From the NCBI RefSeq assembly GCF_964275005.1, contig NC_092698.1, positions 34,691,662 to 34,755,661 of the forward strand: a stretch of 64,000 bases of DNA, read 5' to 3'. The position numbers were made by a program, and so were the translations under genes. Shown piece after piece: positions 53,503-63,990 of the stretch; position 1 is the first letter of the stretch, and the number at the start of each line of letters is the position of its first letter. The notes under the pieces are model-generated. The model saw only the letters and a program-made list of their open reading frames with translations, had not been told where the DNA came from and did not search any database. This DNA is from Diadema setosum (taxonomy: Eukaryota > Echinodermata > Echinoidea > Diadematoida > Diadematidae).

Positions 53503-56500
53503 CTGCAGAGAAAACATTGATAAGAACACCATGGGCCTTACATTATGAAACAGTTCTTGCTAACTCTAGCAGAACCTTTTTTTTTTGAATGCATTTACTT
53601 GAAAAATATTCTTCACCTTGCCAGTATTTATGTCGATGTAGAGCAATTTGTCAATCAGTTGCAATGAAAACATCTCGACAGAAGAATTTCATGAATTTGT
53701 ATTCTTCACCTTGTTCTTCTTTGCCTCTCTGAGGATCAGAATCTCAAATTTCTTTGCTATAGTAAAAGATAAACTTGCCTACGACAGTAATGAGGTAAGC
53801 ATGCATCTCATAAAATCTGTTTCATCACAGTTGCCAGTAACCAGTCGCAGCGGACGGGTGCAATCAACTCGCTGTTTTCATTTTGATGTGACCTCGCTTT
53901 CCTCTTGAATGAACACGTTTCGCACGAAAACTGCTAGGAAAGTGTCGCAGCAAAACTGCTGTAACTTTACAATTAATTCATGTTTTTTGATAATAACGGT
54001 TATGAAAGGTAAAAACCTCATTTTAACCTGCCATTATTTTACCGTGTTTAAATAACGACAATAAAATATTCCAAAATGGAGCAGAACTTCACTTTCAAAA
54101 CGGAAAATAATTGTCAGAAATCATTGCTAAAATTTCACATTTTGACTTCGTGAACAACAAAAAACTTTCAAGTATGTTACTAAGTAATATGTATTTCTTT
54201 ACGGAACTCTAAAATATTACATTCAGGGAGTCGTGCGTCCAGATATGTCTGGAAATAATCGAAAGAGGTGCACTTTCTACCTTCGTTCTGAGCACGAAAT
54301 TTCATAGTCTTTCCCACACGGGAAGACAGGGTTCAGTCCCACCTACCCACATCTTTGTGGCACTCACATCACCTGTACTCTGATCGTAACTTGTACCGGG
54401 AACTCGTAGTTGTATTGTTAGTGCAGTAAAATCTGCGTAAAGTCCAAAATCCAATGTCATGAATTTACAAGTGGTATCATAGCTGGTAGATATTCATATT
54501 TTTGCTTCTTTCTTTAGGCCAGTTCTGATAAAGTAAGTGCTTGTTTATGAGGTGGCGAAGTCCTCAGCAGTACTCTGGTACTTATCGACACCCCGCGGCC
54601 CACTCTCATGCATGTACAGTGTACTAGGCATCCGCAGCAGCCACTCGCATCACACAGTAACAGTATGCATCGACCAGTCAGCTTGCTGGATTCATTGTGC
54701 AAACGCAAATCAGTTTTTCTTAGAATATGACATCATTATTCTCGTTTGCTGCTCCCGCACAATTTGATATTTCTGACAAAACACCTCATTTATTTTCACT
54801 TGTAACTTCAAAAATAGGTCTTCAGCAAAGTGAACAGCACTCTGCTAACGTCCGCACGTGTCTTATGAATATGTATGTTCAGTTCCATGAATACTTAGTG
54901 GTGCGACCAGATGTGTCTGGAAATAATCGGAGGGTAGTTTTCCAAGATAGCGAAACATGAAATGTTGAATAACTTAAAAAATACTATATGGTTTCTCTTG
55001 ATTTTTTTGTATGTCGAAAGAAATCATCAGTTTCCATTGATACTGAAAGTTTGAGCAATTTTGGTCAGTGTATAGCGGAGATATGAGAAGGTGAAATTTT
55101 GGTGAAAATGACAACGCCTGATTCGGACTGCCTCGATGACAGGTTGAAAATTCAAAACGTTTTGTGGGTTTCGGGGGAGTTAATTATAGTCATCACCTGC
55201 GACTGTAACGTGTTGGTAAAATAAACAAACTGATACTCACCTCTGCTAATATTGGGTGAGACAGTTGTAGGCACAGCTGTAGGCACAGTTGTAGGCACAG
55301 CTGTAGACACAGTTGTAGCTGGAAAAAGACAGAAAGATGTGGAAAATTGTATTTTTGGGGGGGTTAATTTGTCAATTATCACAGCCCATACTTTGCTTCT
55401 ATTTCAATGTGATATTTGTCCCTATGAATTCTAGGAATGAAGCAGTGTTTCAAAGTTCGATACAAGAGAATTATAAACTTTTTGTAAGATTAAAGTATAT
55501 TGCAGTGTAATATGAACCATATAAGTAAATCAATTGAAATATTTGGCTTAAAGAACATTAATACAAGTGTAACATGTTCAAGTTTATGAAACATAATTTC
55601 TACCAATTTCATTCAGTGGAACTGACTGCTGCTAGCATTGAAAATTGAGCTATCGCTATCTATTTACATCATTAAAGTGTGATAATATAGGTGCACTCAG
55701 AATAGGATAATTAAAATCATTTACTCTACTATTGTCCTGAAATATAAATTAAAGCACTTTAAAAGTGAATATCCTCTCTGTTCAGAGTGACTTTGATATA
55801 GAGAGTGCAATAAATGAAAGTTTTGTTTGAGTAAGACAATAAATCTTCACGTTTCCCCAGAAGTCATCTATGCAAATTACATGCGATGATGTCATGACCT
55901 CATAAGTCTTCCATTTTGCTCACACAAAAATATTCATTAAATTCATTTTCATCACATAAAGTGAAGAAGAAGAATGTATAGGCCTACCCTTCACAGCAAA
56001 ATGTTCTAAATATGCCTACACACTAATCTAGCAGTAGTAACTTTGAAGAGGGAGTTGTGAATAGTTGCTGAAGAGAAAATAGAAAAAAAAATAGAGTGAT
56101 TTTGTGCATATGTATATAAATCATGTGGTGATGACACCATTGCCTGTTGCTCTATCTGTAGATGAGACGCTATCAATGCTTCCCAAAACAAAGGTTAAAC
56201 TTCAATATTTTTTTTTTCTTCACTTTCTTGTTTGTTGGTTTGTTTGTTTTTTAATCCAAGTTCAGTGCAGCTGTCACAGTTCATTTTGTTAGACTTTTCC
56301 TTTAATCGAAGTCTGCGTGAACACAGGTCTGGGAGAGATTACCCTCCAGTCTCTTGATTAATTTATTTTCCTCTTCCTCTACCCCCACTCCATCCATGGA
56401 GGGGGAAGGATTGAGGAGAAACGTACACATATCCAGAGAGACTCTAAACTCAGTGGCAGGGAAGAATGCAATGACTTACGAATTCCAGACTTTGGCATGA

Positions 56501-59500
56501 TGCAGACATATCCCCTGGTATTCCAGCAGTTGAGGTCGTTCCATTTGCCTGTCTGTCTCAGCATCTCCACGCAGTCCTCGATACCCGGCTCCATCTCGTA
56601 CGTAGGCTCTCCCGTGTTCCAGTTGGTGAAATCCACGGGAGAATCATCAATCCACTCAAACCCTCCTAGAGGAGGAGAAAAAGAAGCCTTACATTGAATG
56701 GAGAAAATATCACAACCTTCTTGTTGTTTGCAGAGAAACCTTACATCATCACTATCAAGCATTTTCTCCACTATGATTCTTAAGGTCCTCTTCACGTTTG
56801 TTACACAAAAAGATATTAGCTTATAGAGAAGAGAGTTTACGGAGAAATCACTCAATTTATGACTAGGAATGTCCACTGTTGTAATTTGTTCATCATCTGT
56901 AATAGCACAGTGCATTTATCAAACACTGCAGATCACAAATTGTTGTAAAGGTATACTTAGGGGTGACATCCCTATCGTGAATACCGATGTCTAAACATTG
57001 TGTTTATACCAGTCTACTCCGTCAAATGTGGCATTATGAGCTCATCACATATATCTACACCGCTAATTTTGTTTTCGATCATATTACTGAGGTAACAGTT
57101 TTTTTTTTTCCATTCTATTGACTTACAATCAACACTTGTTTCATTTGAGAGTGGATCTGCTTACCACTGTCTCCCCTTGAGAGTCCAATCCAAATGTTCT
57201 TGGAGCCAGCTGCAGCTAGGTTCCTGATCTTGTGATTTTCCTGCAGAGTGTGGTAGCTGGCCAGAGTTCCCCCCAGCTGCTCACACTCATAGTTGGCACC
57301 AGGCCACGACCGGGCATTGTCCCCGACACCATTCACCACCAGGTAGCAGTAGCTGGAGTAAGCCGTCCAGCCTTCTGAACAATTGCCTGGAATGTCTGGA
57401 TGTTCCGTTGGGACAGGCACTGTGGAGATTACACAAGTTGGTAGTATTTTGAGCACACTTGTCTTTTTTCATTCTAATTCTTTGTATAACAACAAAGAAT
57501 CATTATATCTACGATACCCACTAAAGAGTCATGAGTTTAGTGAATTTCAAGAATCACTGATGGGCTGTGAGTTGAACAACAAACAAAAATATCACCAGCA
57601 GATCTCCCAATAGTCTTGTGTCAACTTTCGAAGAGAATACAGTATCTCATGTCAATGTCCTCCTCATTTGCGAAAATATCTGTGCATGAAAATATCAGCT
57701 TTTATAGTATTCCCTCAGTTCAGAAGGATAGCTTCTTGCAGGTGCAGTCTAGGGTATTCCCTATTTAAACATGACCATGTTATATATATCTTAGTGTTTG
57801 ACCTACAAAAAATATCATAGGTATCTTCCTCTTTGTACACAAAAGGTGAGGTGATGTCATCTTACCAGTGCTGTATTTACAGAGAGGCTTGTAGAGTAGA
57901 TTGCAGGCTGTGTCATCCCATCCCCCTGTGCTTAGCAGGGTCACGCAACCTTCATTACTCTCTCCACTCGGCTCATTCTCAGCCCAAAATGTGTACCAAA
58001 CTGGATGGCCGTCAGCAAAGCTGTATGTCTCTTTTTCCTGCATCAGTGAAAGTAAACATGCAAATTATTTCCTTCACAAAAGGAAAACAACATGAAAATA
58101 ATTTTAATCTTGGAAAGTGCAATCATCTTATACAGGAATAAATCTGCCAGTTTCGGGCCAAATATATGAAAAAGAAAATAAAATCAACAGTGACAACTAT
58201 CAAAAACTAGAAATATTACTATGACGACTGGTATGCTTCCACCATATTGAATTATTCTACCACAGGTCTGTTGTACATCGTGAAAATGTGAGATGACAGA
58301 TTCGCATGACTGCATTCTTTGTAGCATTCGTAACAATACACGTGAAAAACAAAGATCTGGTATCAAAATTATTTTCTTAGGTATTTTACTGTTTTATGAA
58401 TCTCTCTTGTATTCCATTGTTTTTCGACATTTTGTGTTTCAACTTTTTTTCCGCAAAATTTATCACAGAACCCATTTCAAGCATAATTATGCTGAAGTTA
58501 ATTGATTTTAGCCAATGAAAGTGAAAATAATAATAACTCTTTGAACAAGGAAAAGTAGAAATTACGCGGTGCATAATATATGTCCCCGCCGGAAGTAGCA
58601 TTTTGTAGCAAAATGTACAACATAGGTCAAAAAACAAGGTCAAAGGTCAAAGAAGTCAAAGGTCAAAATTCTGTGTAAAAGTTTTGAAGCCCTCACCTAG
58701 TGCCATCACATAAAGCAAACGGAATCGAAATCGGGTTAGAAATGGCGAAGGAGTAGCATTTTGTAGCCAATGTACAATGTAGGTCAAAAATCAAGGTCAA
58801 AGGTCAAAGAAGTCAAAGGTCAAAATTCTGTGTAGAAGTTTTGAAGCCCTTACCTAGTGCCATCACATAAAGCAAACGGAATCGAAATCGGGTTAGAAAT
58901 GGCGATGGAGTAGCATTTTGTAGCAAAATGTACAATACAGGTCAAAAAATCAAGGTCAAAGGTCAAAGAAGTCAAAGGTCAAAATTCTGTGTAGAAGTTT
59001 TGAAGCCCTCAACTAGTGCCATCACATAAAGGAAACGGAATCGAAATCGGGTTAGAAATGGCAAAGGAGTAGCATTTTGTAGCAAAATGTACAATATAGG
59101 TCAAAAATCAAGGTCAAAGGTCAAAGAAGTCAAAGGTCAAATTCTGTGTAGAAGTTTTGAAGCCCTCACTTAGTGCCATCACATAAAGCAAACGGAATCG
59201 AAATCGGGTTAGAAATGGCGAAGGAGTAGCATTTTGTAGCAAAATGTACAATACAGGTCAAAAAATCAAGGTCAAAGGTCAAAGAAGTCAAAGGTCAAAA
59301 TTCTGTGTAGAAGTTTGAAGCCCTCAACTAGTGCCATCACATTAAGCAAACGGAATCAAAATCGGGTTAGAAATGGCGAAGGAGTAGCATTTTGTAGCAA
59401 AATGTACAATATAGTCAAAGGTCAAGGTCAAAGGTCACAAATGAAATTCTGTGTAGAAGTTTCAAAGCTCCCATGTAGTGCTCTCATATAAAGCAAACAG

Positions 59501-62500
59501 AATAAAAATTGGCTCATAAATGACAGAGAAGTAGCAAATTGAACATTTTGATGACACACGGACGCACACACGGACAGACGGACACACACACGGACACACG
59601 GACACACACACGTACAGAGCCCGTTTCATAGTCCCCTGCTCGAACTCGTTCGGCGGGGACAAAAAAAGGGAGGGCATTAAAGTTTTTGGCATCACTACAT
59701 GACTGCTTGAGACAAGAAAAGGCATGCTGTCTTTGTAAGGATTTGTTTACCATGTCATGGGTGAGTCCAATCCAGAGGTTTTGGCCCCCGCTGAGATAGC
59801 CCTGGGCCTCGGCAAAAGCCTCCTCGTAGCTGCTTGCGATGCTGGCAAGGTTCACGTCGTCTCCAAGGGTCTGGCAACTCGCCTGAGCCTCCTCGTAGAT
59901 GTACGTTCTGTCGATCACCTGAAAACATGACTTGCCGTATTGAATGAAACCTTCCCGGCAGTCACCAGAATCAGCTGGCAGTTCAGCGGCATCCGGATCT
60001 GATGGGAGCAAATGGGGAGTAACACAAATAATTCACCCACTCATTCTACTAAAATCACTGTTTACCTTCATGGTCACACACATCTTATGCTATTAGATTT
60101 AGTTGTGAAGTTTGAATTAAAGGTGCATGGTCCCGGTGTTTTAGTCAAATGCGTATGTGGGCGCACGGCGCAAGTTTCCTATAGAGACCTACACTATCGA
60201 CTCCTCTTTAGCGTTTACGCTTTGGCCCACTTCCCCGTGTCCGAAGAAGTCCGATCCACTGTAGTCAGTGGTCCAATCAGTTTGGCTCATGATTCGGCTG
60301 AGGGGGATGACAGCTTTAGCAAACTTCTTTTGTGATGTCATAATAACAAGCACATATGCACGCACCCTGGCATTACTACAGACTGCGCGATGCGCAGAGA
60401 AGACAACGAAGGCAACGTTACTTAGCAACACCTTCGCACTTTACTCTTGATGACAGCTCAACTTCGGTAATCTTCGTATCAATGCTAACGGTGATCGGCA
60501 TTATCATCAACAGCGCCCTCTACACTACCGGGACTATGCACCTTTAACAGTTGTTGTTTTATTTTTCATAGACAAACACAGGAAACAATGAGAAGTTGTC
60601 AATATGACAGTCTAGTATTGTATCTGGCTTACATTTACAAAATGTGATTGCCAACTCCAGCTATTACTGAGAATCTACTCAATATAAAGGGCCTTCGGAA
60701 AATCATGCAACTACTGATTGACAAAACACGATACACACAAAGAACTGTTTGCACATACTTAGCTGTATACAAGGGATACTGTATATGCCATATATTTAGC
60801 GAGTCTAAATTTTTGCGAATCAGGATCAGAGTCAATATTTTTGCCTGTATTTAAATACGTGAATAGCAACTGACTCGCGGAATTTGCAAAAATAAAAACC
60901 TTGCTAAGTATTCGGTATATACAGTACTATGCTGAACATGCATATATGGAGAGAAAGAAAGGGCAATGCCTTGAAATGTTTTCCTTATTGATTTAGAGTG
61001 CTGGTGGCTCATGTAAGAATCCAATGATTAAATGTGTTTGGGGAGAAAAGGGGGAGTAACAGAGAAAACATAGAAATGGACAAATCTACTCACGGAGGTC
61101 CATTCGGCAAATGTAGCCGTTGGCGATATTGCAATCGTTGTCATTCCATAAACCAACTCTCTCCTGGTGGAACATCATCTCAGCACAGTCCTGTGGAAAT
61201 GGAAACAACCTTTATAATATCAACCTCATCATCACTATGTTACTATCATCACTGCAATTATTATCATTATCATTATTATTTTCATTACCACCATTTCTTT
61301 ACCATTATCATCATTGTTGCCATCAGCATTATCTTCATAATCACCATTATTATGATCAGTAAATACAGCAACACACTTTCTTATCATCAGTGCAGAAGTG
61401 GTAAAAACCTAAAAAACATGACAGCACGACTGGGACCAAATTGTAATCATCTCATTTCAACATCCTTGCTGGCTGCATTGTTTACTGCGTCACATATCAT
61501 TACTGCAATGCTCCAACAATACACTGTGCATTTGTCTAATGATTGCACTGATGATAATAATTTAGAAAGGCAAAATAAAACAGAAATATCTTCACAGGAT
61601 CCTCAAAAAAAGGTTCATCAAATTTGAAGATTTAGCTTTAGGCTGTACCATCATGGGAAGGACTTACACCATGCCCATAGTTATTAGGTTCGCCTCTGGC
61701 CCAGTTGGTGAAATCTACGCCCGATCCATCTGTCCACAAATAGCGCCCTCCGCTCTGCGTGTCGCTAAGACCGATGTAGACATTGAAAGTAATGTCAGCC
61801 ATCTTTGATGACAAGAAGGCTAAATGGAAAACAAGCAGAGGAAAGAATGATCACAAACTGTGTCTCACTCCACATAAAAATGAGGAAGGTGCAACATTAA
61901 CTACAACTGCACATAGTGTGCAGTGTTTGTGTACATTGAGAACTTTCTTTTTTAATGAAAAGAATGGTGCAATGACATTATGTTTCCTCTATCATGATCA
62001 CGATATTTAACGTCATCTCCATCATACCCACTATTAACACAATCATTTTCTTATTCAAATTCGTGAAATTCTTGTGTCAAGTTGTTTTTTATTGCAACTG
62101 ATTAACAAATTGCCCTACATCGAGGTAAATTAGCACTGAATTGATCTGTCTTTTAATAGTAGCCATAACAAAAGAAATCATGGACATACATACTTGGGCA
62201 GAATTCAAACCTATGACCTCCTGATCTCTGGAATGGCTTCTTATCCACTAGACCACTGAGTATGCCCATGTTTCTTTTGTCATGGCTACTACTAAAACAC
62301 TGATCAATGCAGTACTTATTTACGTCAATGTAGAGCAATTTGTTAATCGTTTGAAATGATTTTCTTGCTCTGAAGAATTTGCTCCTCACACAAACATAAA
62401 TTGGTCATTTCATGTTGGCAACTCTACATCCAGTCAGAATCATTGATTGACACCTGATTACATGGACCCTACAATCTTGACTACGACAAGTCTTGGCCAG

Positions 62501-62736
62501 TACATGGATCTACCCAATGAGAGGGCTCTCTCATGGAATATCATACAGTAGCTATGGATGGTGCTGTACCCCTCACAATCTTTTATCACCACCACAATCT
62601 TTATCCTCATCATAATCATCATTCTCACAAAAATGGCAATTTGCAACTCTCCATTATAATCATGCTGGTCATCATCATCACCATCACCACCACCACCACC
62701 ATCACCATCATCAACATCATCATCATCATCATCATC

Positions 62737-62773
<37 letters not shown>

Positions 62774-62798
62774 CCATCATCACCATCATCATCAGCAG

Positions 62799-62895
<97 letters not shown>

Positions 62896-63227
62896 TCTAT
62901 TATCCACACTCTAAAGAGTTGTCAAACAACCCTCCCCCCCCCCACCCCTTCCCTCTTTTGTGAACTAACCCTGCAGCTCCCTGCTATGTATTGTTGCCAA
63001 GTCCCTTCCTTCGACAGACCTACAGGTGGTGCGGGCATCATACCAGCTCTTCATACCATCCTCCCCATAAATGATGTAGCACTTGTTGTCAAACCTCCAG
63101 TACCCTGCAAGGCAGTTCCCAACAGGTGGGCTGGTAGGGGGGTGGGTGACACGCCCTGTGGCACCACTGGCCTTGCGGCAGATGAAGTGACTTTCTTTGC
63201 CACAGTTCACATCATTCCAACGTCCAT
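53234..63227 (-). CDS. Gene B: macrophage mannose receptor-like multi-CTLD type I membrane receptor (5' partial, gene-level entry)
   Basis: Nine exons with GT-AG borders and matching phases give the last 570 residues. From the right: the end of one C-type lectin domain, three complete CTLDs (about residues 35-168, 175-308 and 320-452), a Thr/Pro/Val stalk (455-481), one transmembrane helix (about 504-526), a stop-transfer CKKKAK and a 40-residue tail. Each CTLD shows the WIGL (or YIGL) core, the WND/WDD strand and the four conserved cysteines. Multi-CTLD receptors of this type bind sugars in a Ca2+-dependent way and recycle through clathrin-coated pits, and the tail has the matching F-x-N-x-L-Y signal. 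CTLD-b has an EPN motif (mannose-type specificity); the next two have EPS and EPT. The signal peptide and N-terminal domains lie beyond the window. The nearest family is MRC1/PLA2R/DEC-205; one-to-one orthology is not claimed. Confidence 0.88.
53503..55240. other. Gene B intron; short direct repeat and SINE-tail similarity
   Basis: A 29-base motif containing CCAGATATGTCTGGAAATAA is repeated at 54233 and 54901. GATGTAGAGCAATTTGTCAA at 53635 matches 62327, probably a shared SINE body. Confidence 0.5.
55241..55318 (-). CDS. Gene B exon: Thr/Pro stalk
   Basis: A 78-base exon, phase 1 in and 1 out, encodes TTVSTAVPTTVPTAVPTTV and SPNISR. The near-perfect 6-residue repeat of Thr, Val, Ala and Pro is typical of an O-glycosylated stalk, and NIS is an N-glycosylation sequon. 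The repeat is 18 bp long at DNA level and may vary in copy number. Confidence 0.85.
55319..56479. other. Gene B intron without recognised content
   Basis: AT-rich. No element ends or exons seen. Confidence 0.5.
56480..56665 (-). CDS. Gene B exon: second half of CTLD-d with EPT
   Basis: A 186-base exon, phase 1 in and 1 out: FEWIDDSPVDFTNWNTGEPT, then IEDCVEMLRQTGKWNDLNCW and GYVCIMPKSGI. The WND is intact but the EPN position is EPT, a non-standard triad. Confidence 0.9.
57165..57419 (-). CDS. Gene B exon: first half of CTLD-d
   Basis: A 255-base exon between CCACAG and GTAAGC, phase 1 in and 1 out. It begins with a Pro/Thr linker (VPVPTEHPDIPGNC), then GWTAYSSYCYLVVNGVGDNA and NIWIGLSRGDSG. 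It is the last CTLD before the membrane. Confidence 0.9.
57866..58037 (-). CDS. Gene B exon: second half of CTLD-c with EPS
   Basis: A 172-base exon, phase 0 in and 1 out: VWYTFWAENEPSGESNEGCV, then WDDTACNLLYKPLCKYST. EPS replaces EPN/QPD and WDD replaces WND. Asn to Ser in the triad weakens a standard Ca2+ site, so sugar binding is doubtful (inference). Confidence 0.88.
58206..58330 (+). mobile_element. DR1-bearing element, truncated head
   Basis: ACTAGAAATATTACTATGAC, then GACTGGTATGCTTCCACC and GTGAGATGACAG correspond to the first 125 bases of the family. The body and 3' end are missing. Confidence 0.7.
58581..59667. mobile_element. Second DR1-bearing element family with six 158-bp tandem units
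   Basis: Head TGTCCCCGCCGGAAGTAG. Six units start GTAGCATTTTGTAGC at 58595, 58753, 58910, 59069, 59226 and 59384 (spacing 157-159), each with AAGGTCAAAGGTCAAAG and AAGTCAAAGGTCAAA. A divergent last part follows, then a GGACACAC tract (59558-59612) and the hairpin end CGAACTCGTTCGGCGGGGAC with A7. It lies in the intron between the two halves of CTLD-c. No coding frame. Confidence 0.85.
59751..59998 (-). CDS. Gene B exon: first half of CTLD-c
   Basis: A 248-base exon after CATCAG, phase 1 in and 0 out. It encodes the acidic linker PDAAELPADSGDC, then GKSCFQVIDRTYIYEEAQAS and GGQNLWIGLTHDM. An intron right after the WIGL strand is a shared feature of these domains. Confidence 0.9.
60121..60543. 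mobile_element. Kolobok/T2-like MITE, family K1, copy 2 (inverted)
   Basis: TTAA on both sides (60117-60120 and 60544-60547), ends AGGTGCATGGTCCCGG and CCGGGACTATGCACCT. 423 bp, opposite in orientation to 19910-20335. It is in a gene B intron. Confidence 0.88.
60779..60924. mobile_element. TA-flanked MITE, family M1, copy 2 (internally deleted)
   Basis: CTGTATATGCCATATATTTA at the left and TATTCGGTATATACAG at the right, TA on both sides. 146 bp against 224 bp for the copy at 46514. Confidence 0.8.
61094..61190 (-). CDS. Gene B exon: CTLD-b C-terminal strand
   Basis: A 97-base exon, phase 0 in and 1 out: DCAEMMFHQERVGLWNDNDC, then NIANGYICRMDL. The WND triad completes the Ca2+ site with the EPN of the previous exon. 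Confidence 0.9.
61191..61667. other. Gene B intron with degenerate (ATT/ATC) tract
   Basis: TTATCATTATCATTATTATT-type repeats at 61245-61360, otherwise unremarkable. Confidence 0.55.
61668..61819 (-). CDS. Gene B exon: CTLD-b core with EPN motif
   Basis: A 152-base exon after CATTTAG, phase 1 in and 0 out. It reads FLSSKMADITFNVYIGLSD, then LWTDGSGVDFTNWARGEPNN. GEPNN is the Ca2+-binding motif of mannose/GlcNAc-type CTLDs, so this domain is the best candidate for real sugar binding. Confidence 0.9.
62195..62400 (-). mobile_element. tRNA-derived SINE
   Basis: On the minus strand GTGGTCTAGTGGATAAGAAG is a good A box, and AGGTTTGAATTCTGCCC a B box at the expected distance. The sequence at 62305-62345 (AATGTAGAGCAATTTGTTAA) recurs at 53635. 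Not a functional tRNA: the acceptor stem and anticodon arm do not pair. Confidence 0.65.
62660..62894. repeat. (ATC)n trinucleotide microsatellite
   Basis: About 230 bases of CAT/CAC units, longest pure run over 100 bases. Poly-Asp, poly-Met and poly-Ile frames are artefacts. Confidence 0.97.
62970..63227 (-). CDS. Gene B exon: end of CTLD-a and start of CTLD-b
   Basis: A 258-base exon after TTTCCAG, phase 1 in and 1 out. It starts with the last strand of one CTLD (GRWNDVNCGKESHFICRK), a short Thr/Pro linker, then the start of the next CTLD (NCLAGYWRFDNKCYIIYGED ... TTCRSVEGRDLATIHS). The rest of CTLD-a must lie to the right of the window. Confidence 0.88.
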
Positions 63228-63349
63228 CTGGAAAGATTTGGGTATTCATCAAGTCACATGAATGGTGCAATCACAAACCATTGGACATATTCAATATTTG
63301 CTACATTCAACCACCATACATGCAGATCTCCTCATTATTGTTAATACCA

Positions 63350-63830
63350 TTTTTACCTCCGCCAAGGGAGGAGGTTATGTTTTCATCGGCGTTGGTTTGT
63401 TGGTTTGTCCGTGTGCAAAATAACTCAAAAAAGTTGTGAATGGATTTGGATGAAACTTACAGGATAGGTTGAGAATGACATAAGGAACAGATGATTAAAT
63501 ATTGGTAGTGATCCAGGAATTTTTTTTTTAAATTTTATGAAGGATTTCTTGATATTTCGGCAGGCAGGGTCAAGGAACTTGGGAGTTCAAGCTGTGCATA
63601 TTTGAGGTTTGCATGCGCGCACTAAAGTGCGTGCTCTACTTTCTGCTAGGGCTAGGGTGAGGCGCCACGCAGCTGAATGTTGATGACGTAACAAAAGGCT
63701 TCTATATTGGGAGAGTGGGCTATTTTCAGCATGCATGTATGAGTGGAAATTGCTGATCTCTGTTGAAGAGCAAGATCAGTGGTGGAAAAACCTGCTTGGT
63801 GGAGGTCTGCGCTCTCAGAGTGCTTTTTTT
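63350..63830 (+). mobile_element. CCTCCGCCAAGGGAGG-headed interspersed repeat
   Basis: Starts ACCTCCGCCAAGGGAGGAGG (a small hairpin), then GTTATGTTTTCATCGGCGTT and GATTTGGATGAAACTTACAG, and ends near GGAGGTCTGCGCTCTCAGAG followed by TGC and a poly-T run. I recall similar repeats in several animal genomes. Head hairpin, no open frame, and a fixed 3' word suggest a non-autonomous element. Lies in the intron upstream of the 62970-63227 exon. Confidence 0.6.
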
Positions 63831-63960
63831 TTCCTTTTTTTTTTCAACCATGTGCACATTAAGCATAGCATATAGATTTTCTTGAATACTTCGATTTATT
63901 TTGTATCAACTTAAATTCTTTGCAAGGTTTTGATTTTCTCCAGCAGCCTCAGTTCCATTG

Positions 63961-63990
63961 AAAAACAAACAAACAAACAAACAAACAGAA
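63961..63990. repeat. (AAAC)n tract at window edge
   Basis: AAACAAACAAACAAAC repeats near the right border. Nothing else recognised to the edge. Confidence 0.85.

Noticed and set aside
58595..59530. Regular direct repeats that could be taken for a CRISPR array
   Set aside because: Units are 157-159 bp of nearly the same sequence with no unique spacers, in an intron of a eukaryotic gene. It is a tandem repeat inside a mobile element.
61034..61627. 197-codon plus-strand frame
   Set aside because: It overlaps the antisense of a secure CTLD exon and an ATT/ATC-rich intron; His/Tyr/Ile-rich from the repeat.
62195..62270. Possible tRNA gene
   Set aside because: A and B boxes are present but the stems do not pair; it is a SINE head.
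62458..62907. Long poly-Asp, poly-Met and poly-Ile open frames
   Set aside because: They are translations of the (ATC)n microsatellite.
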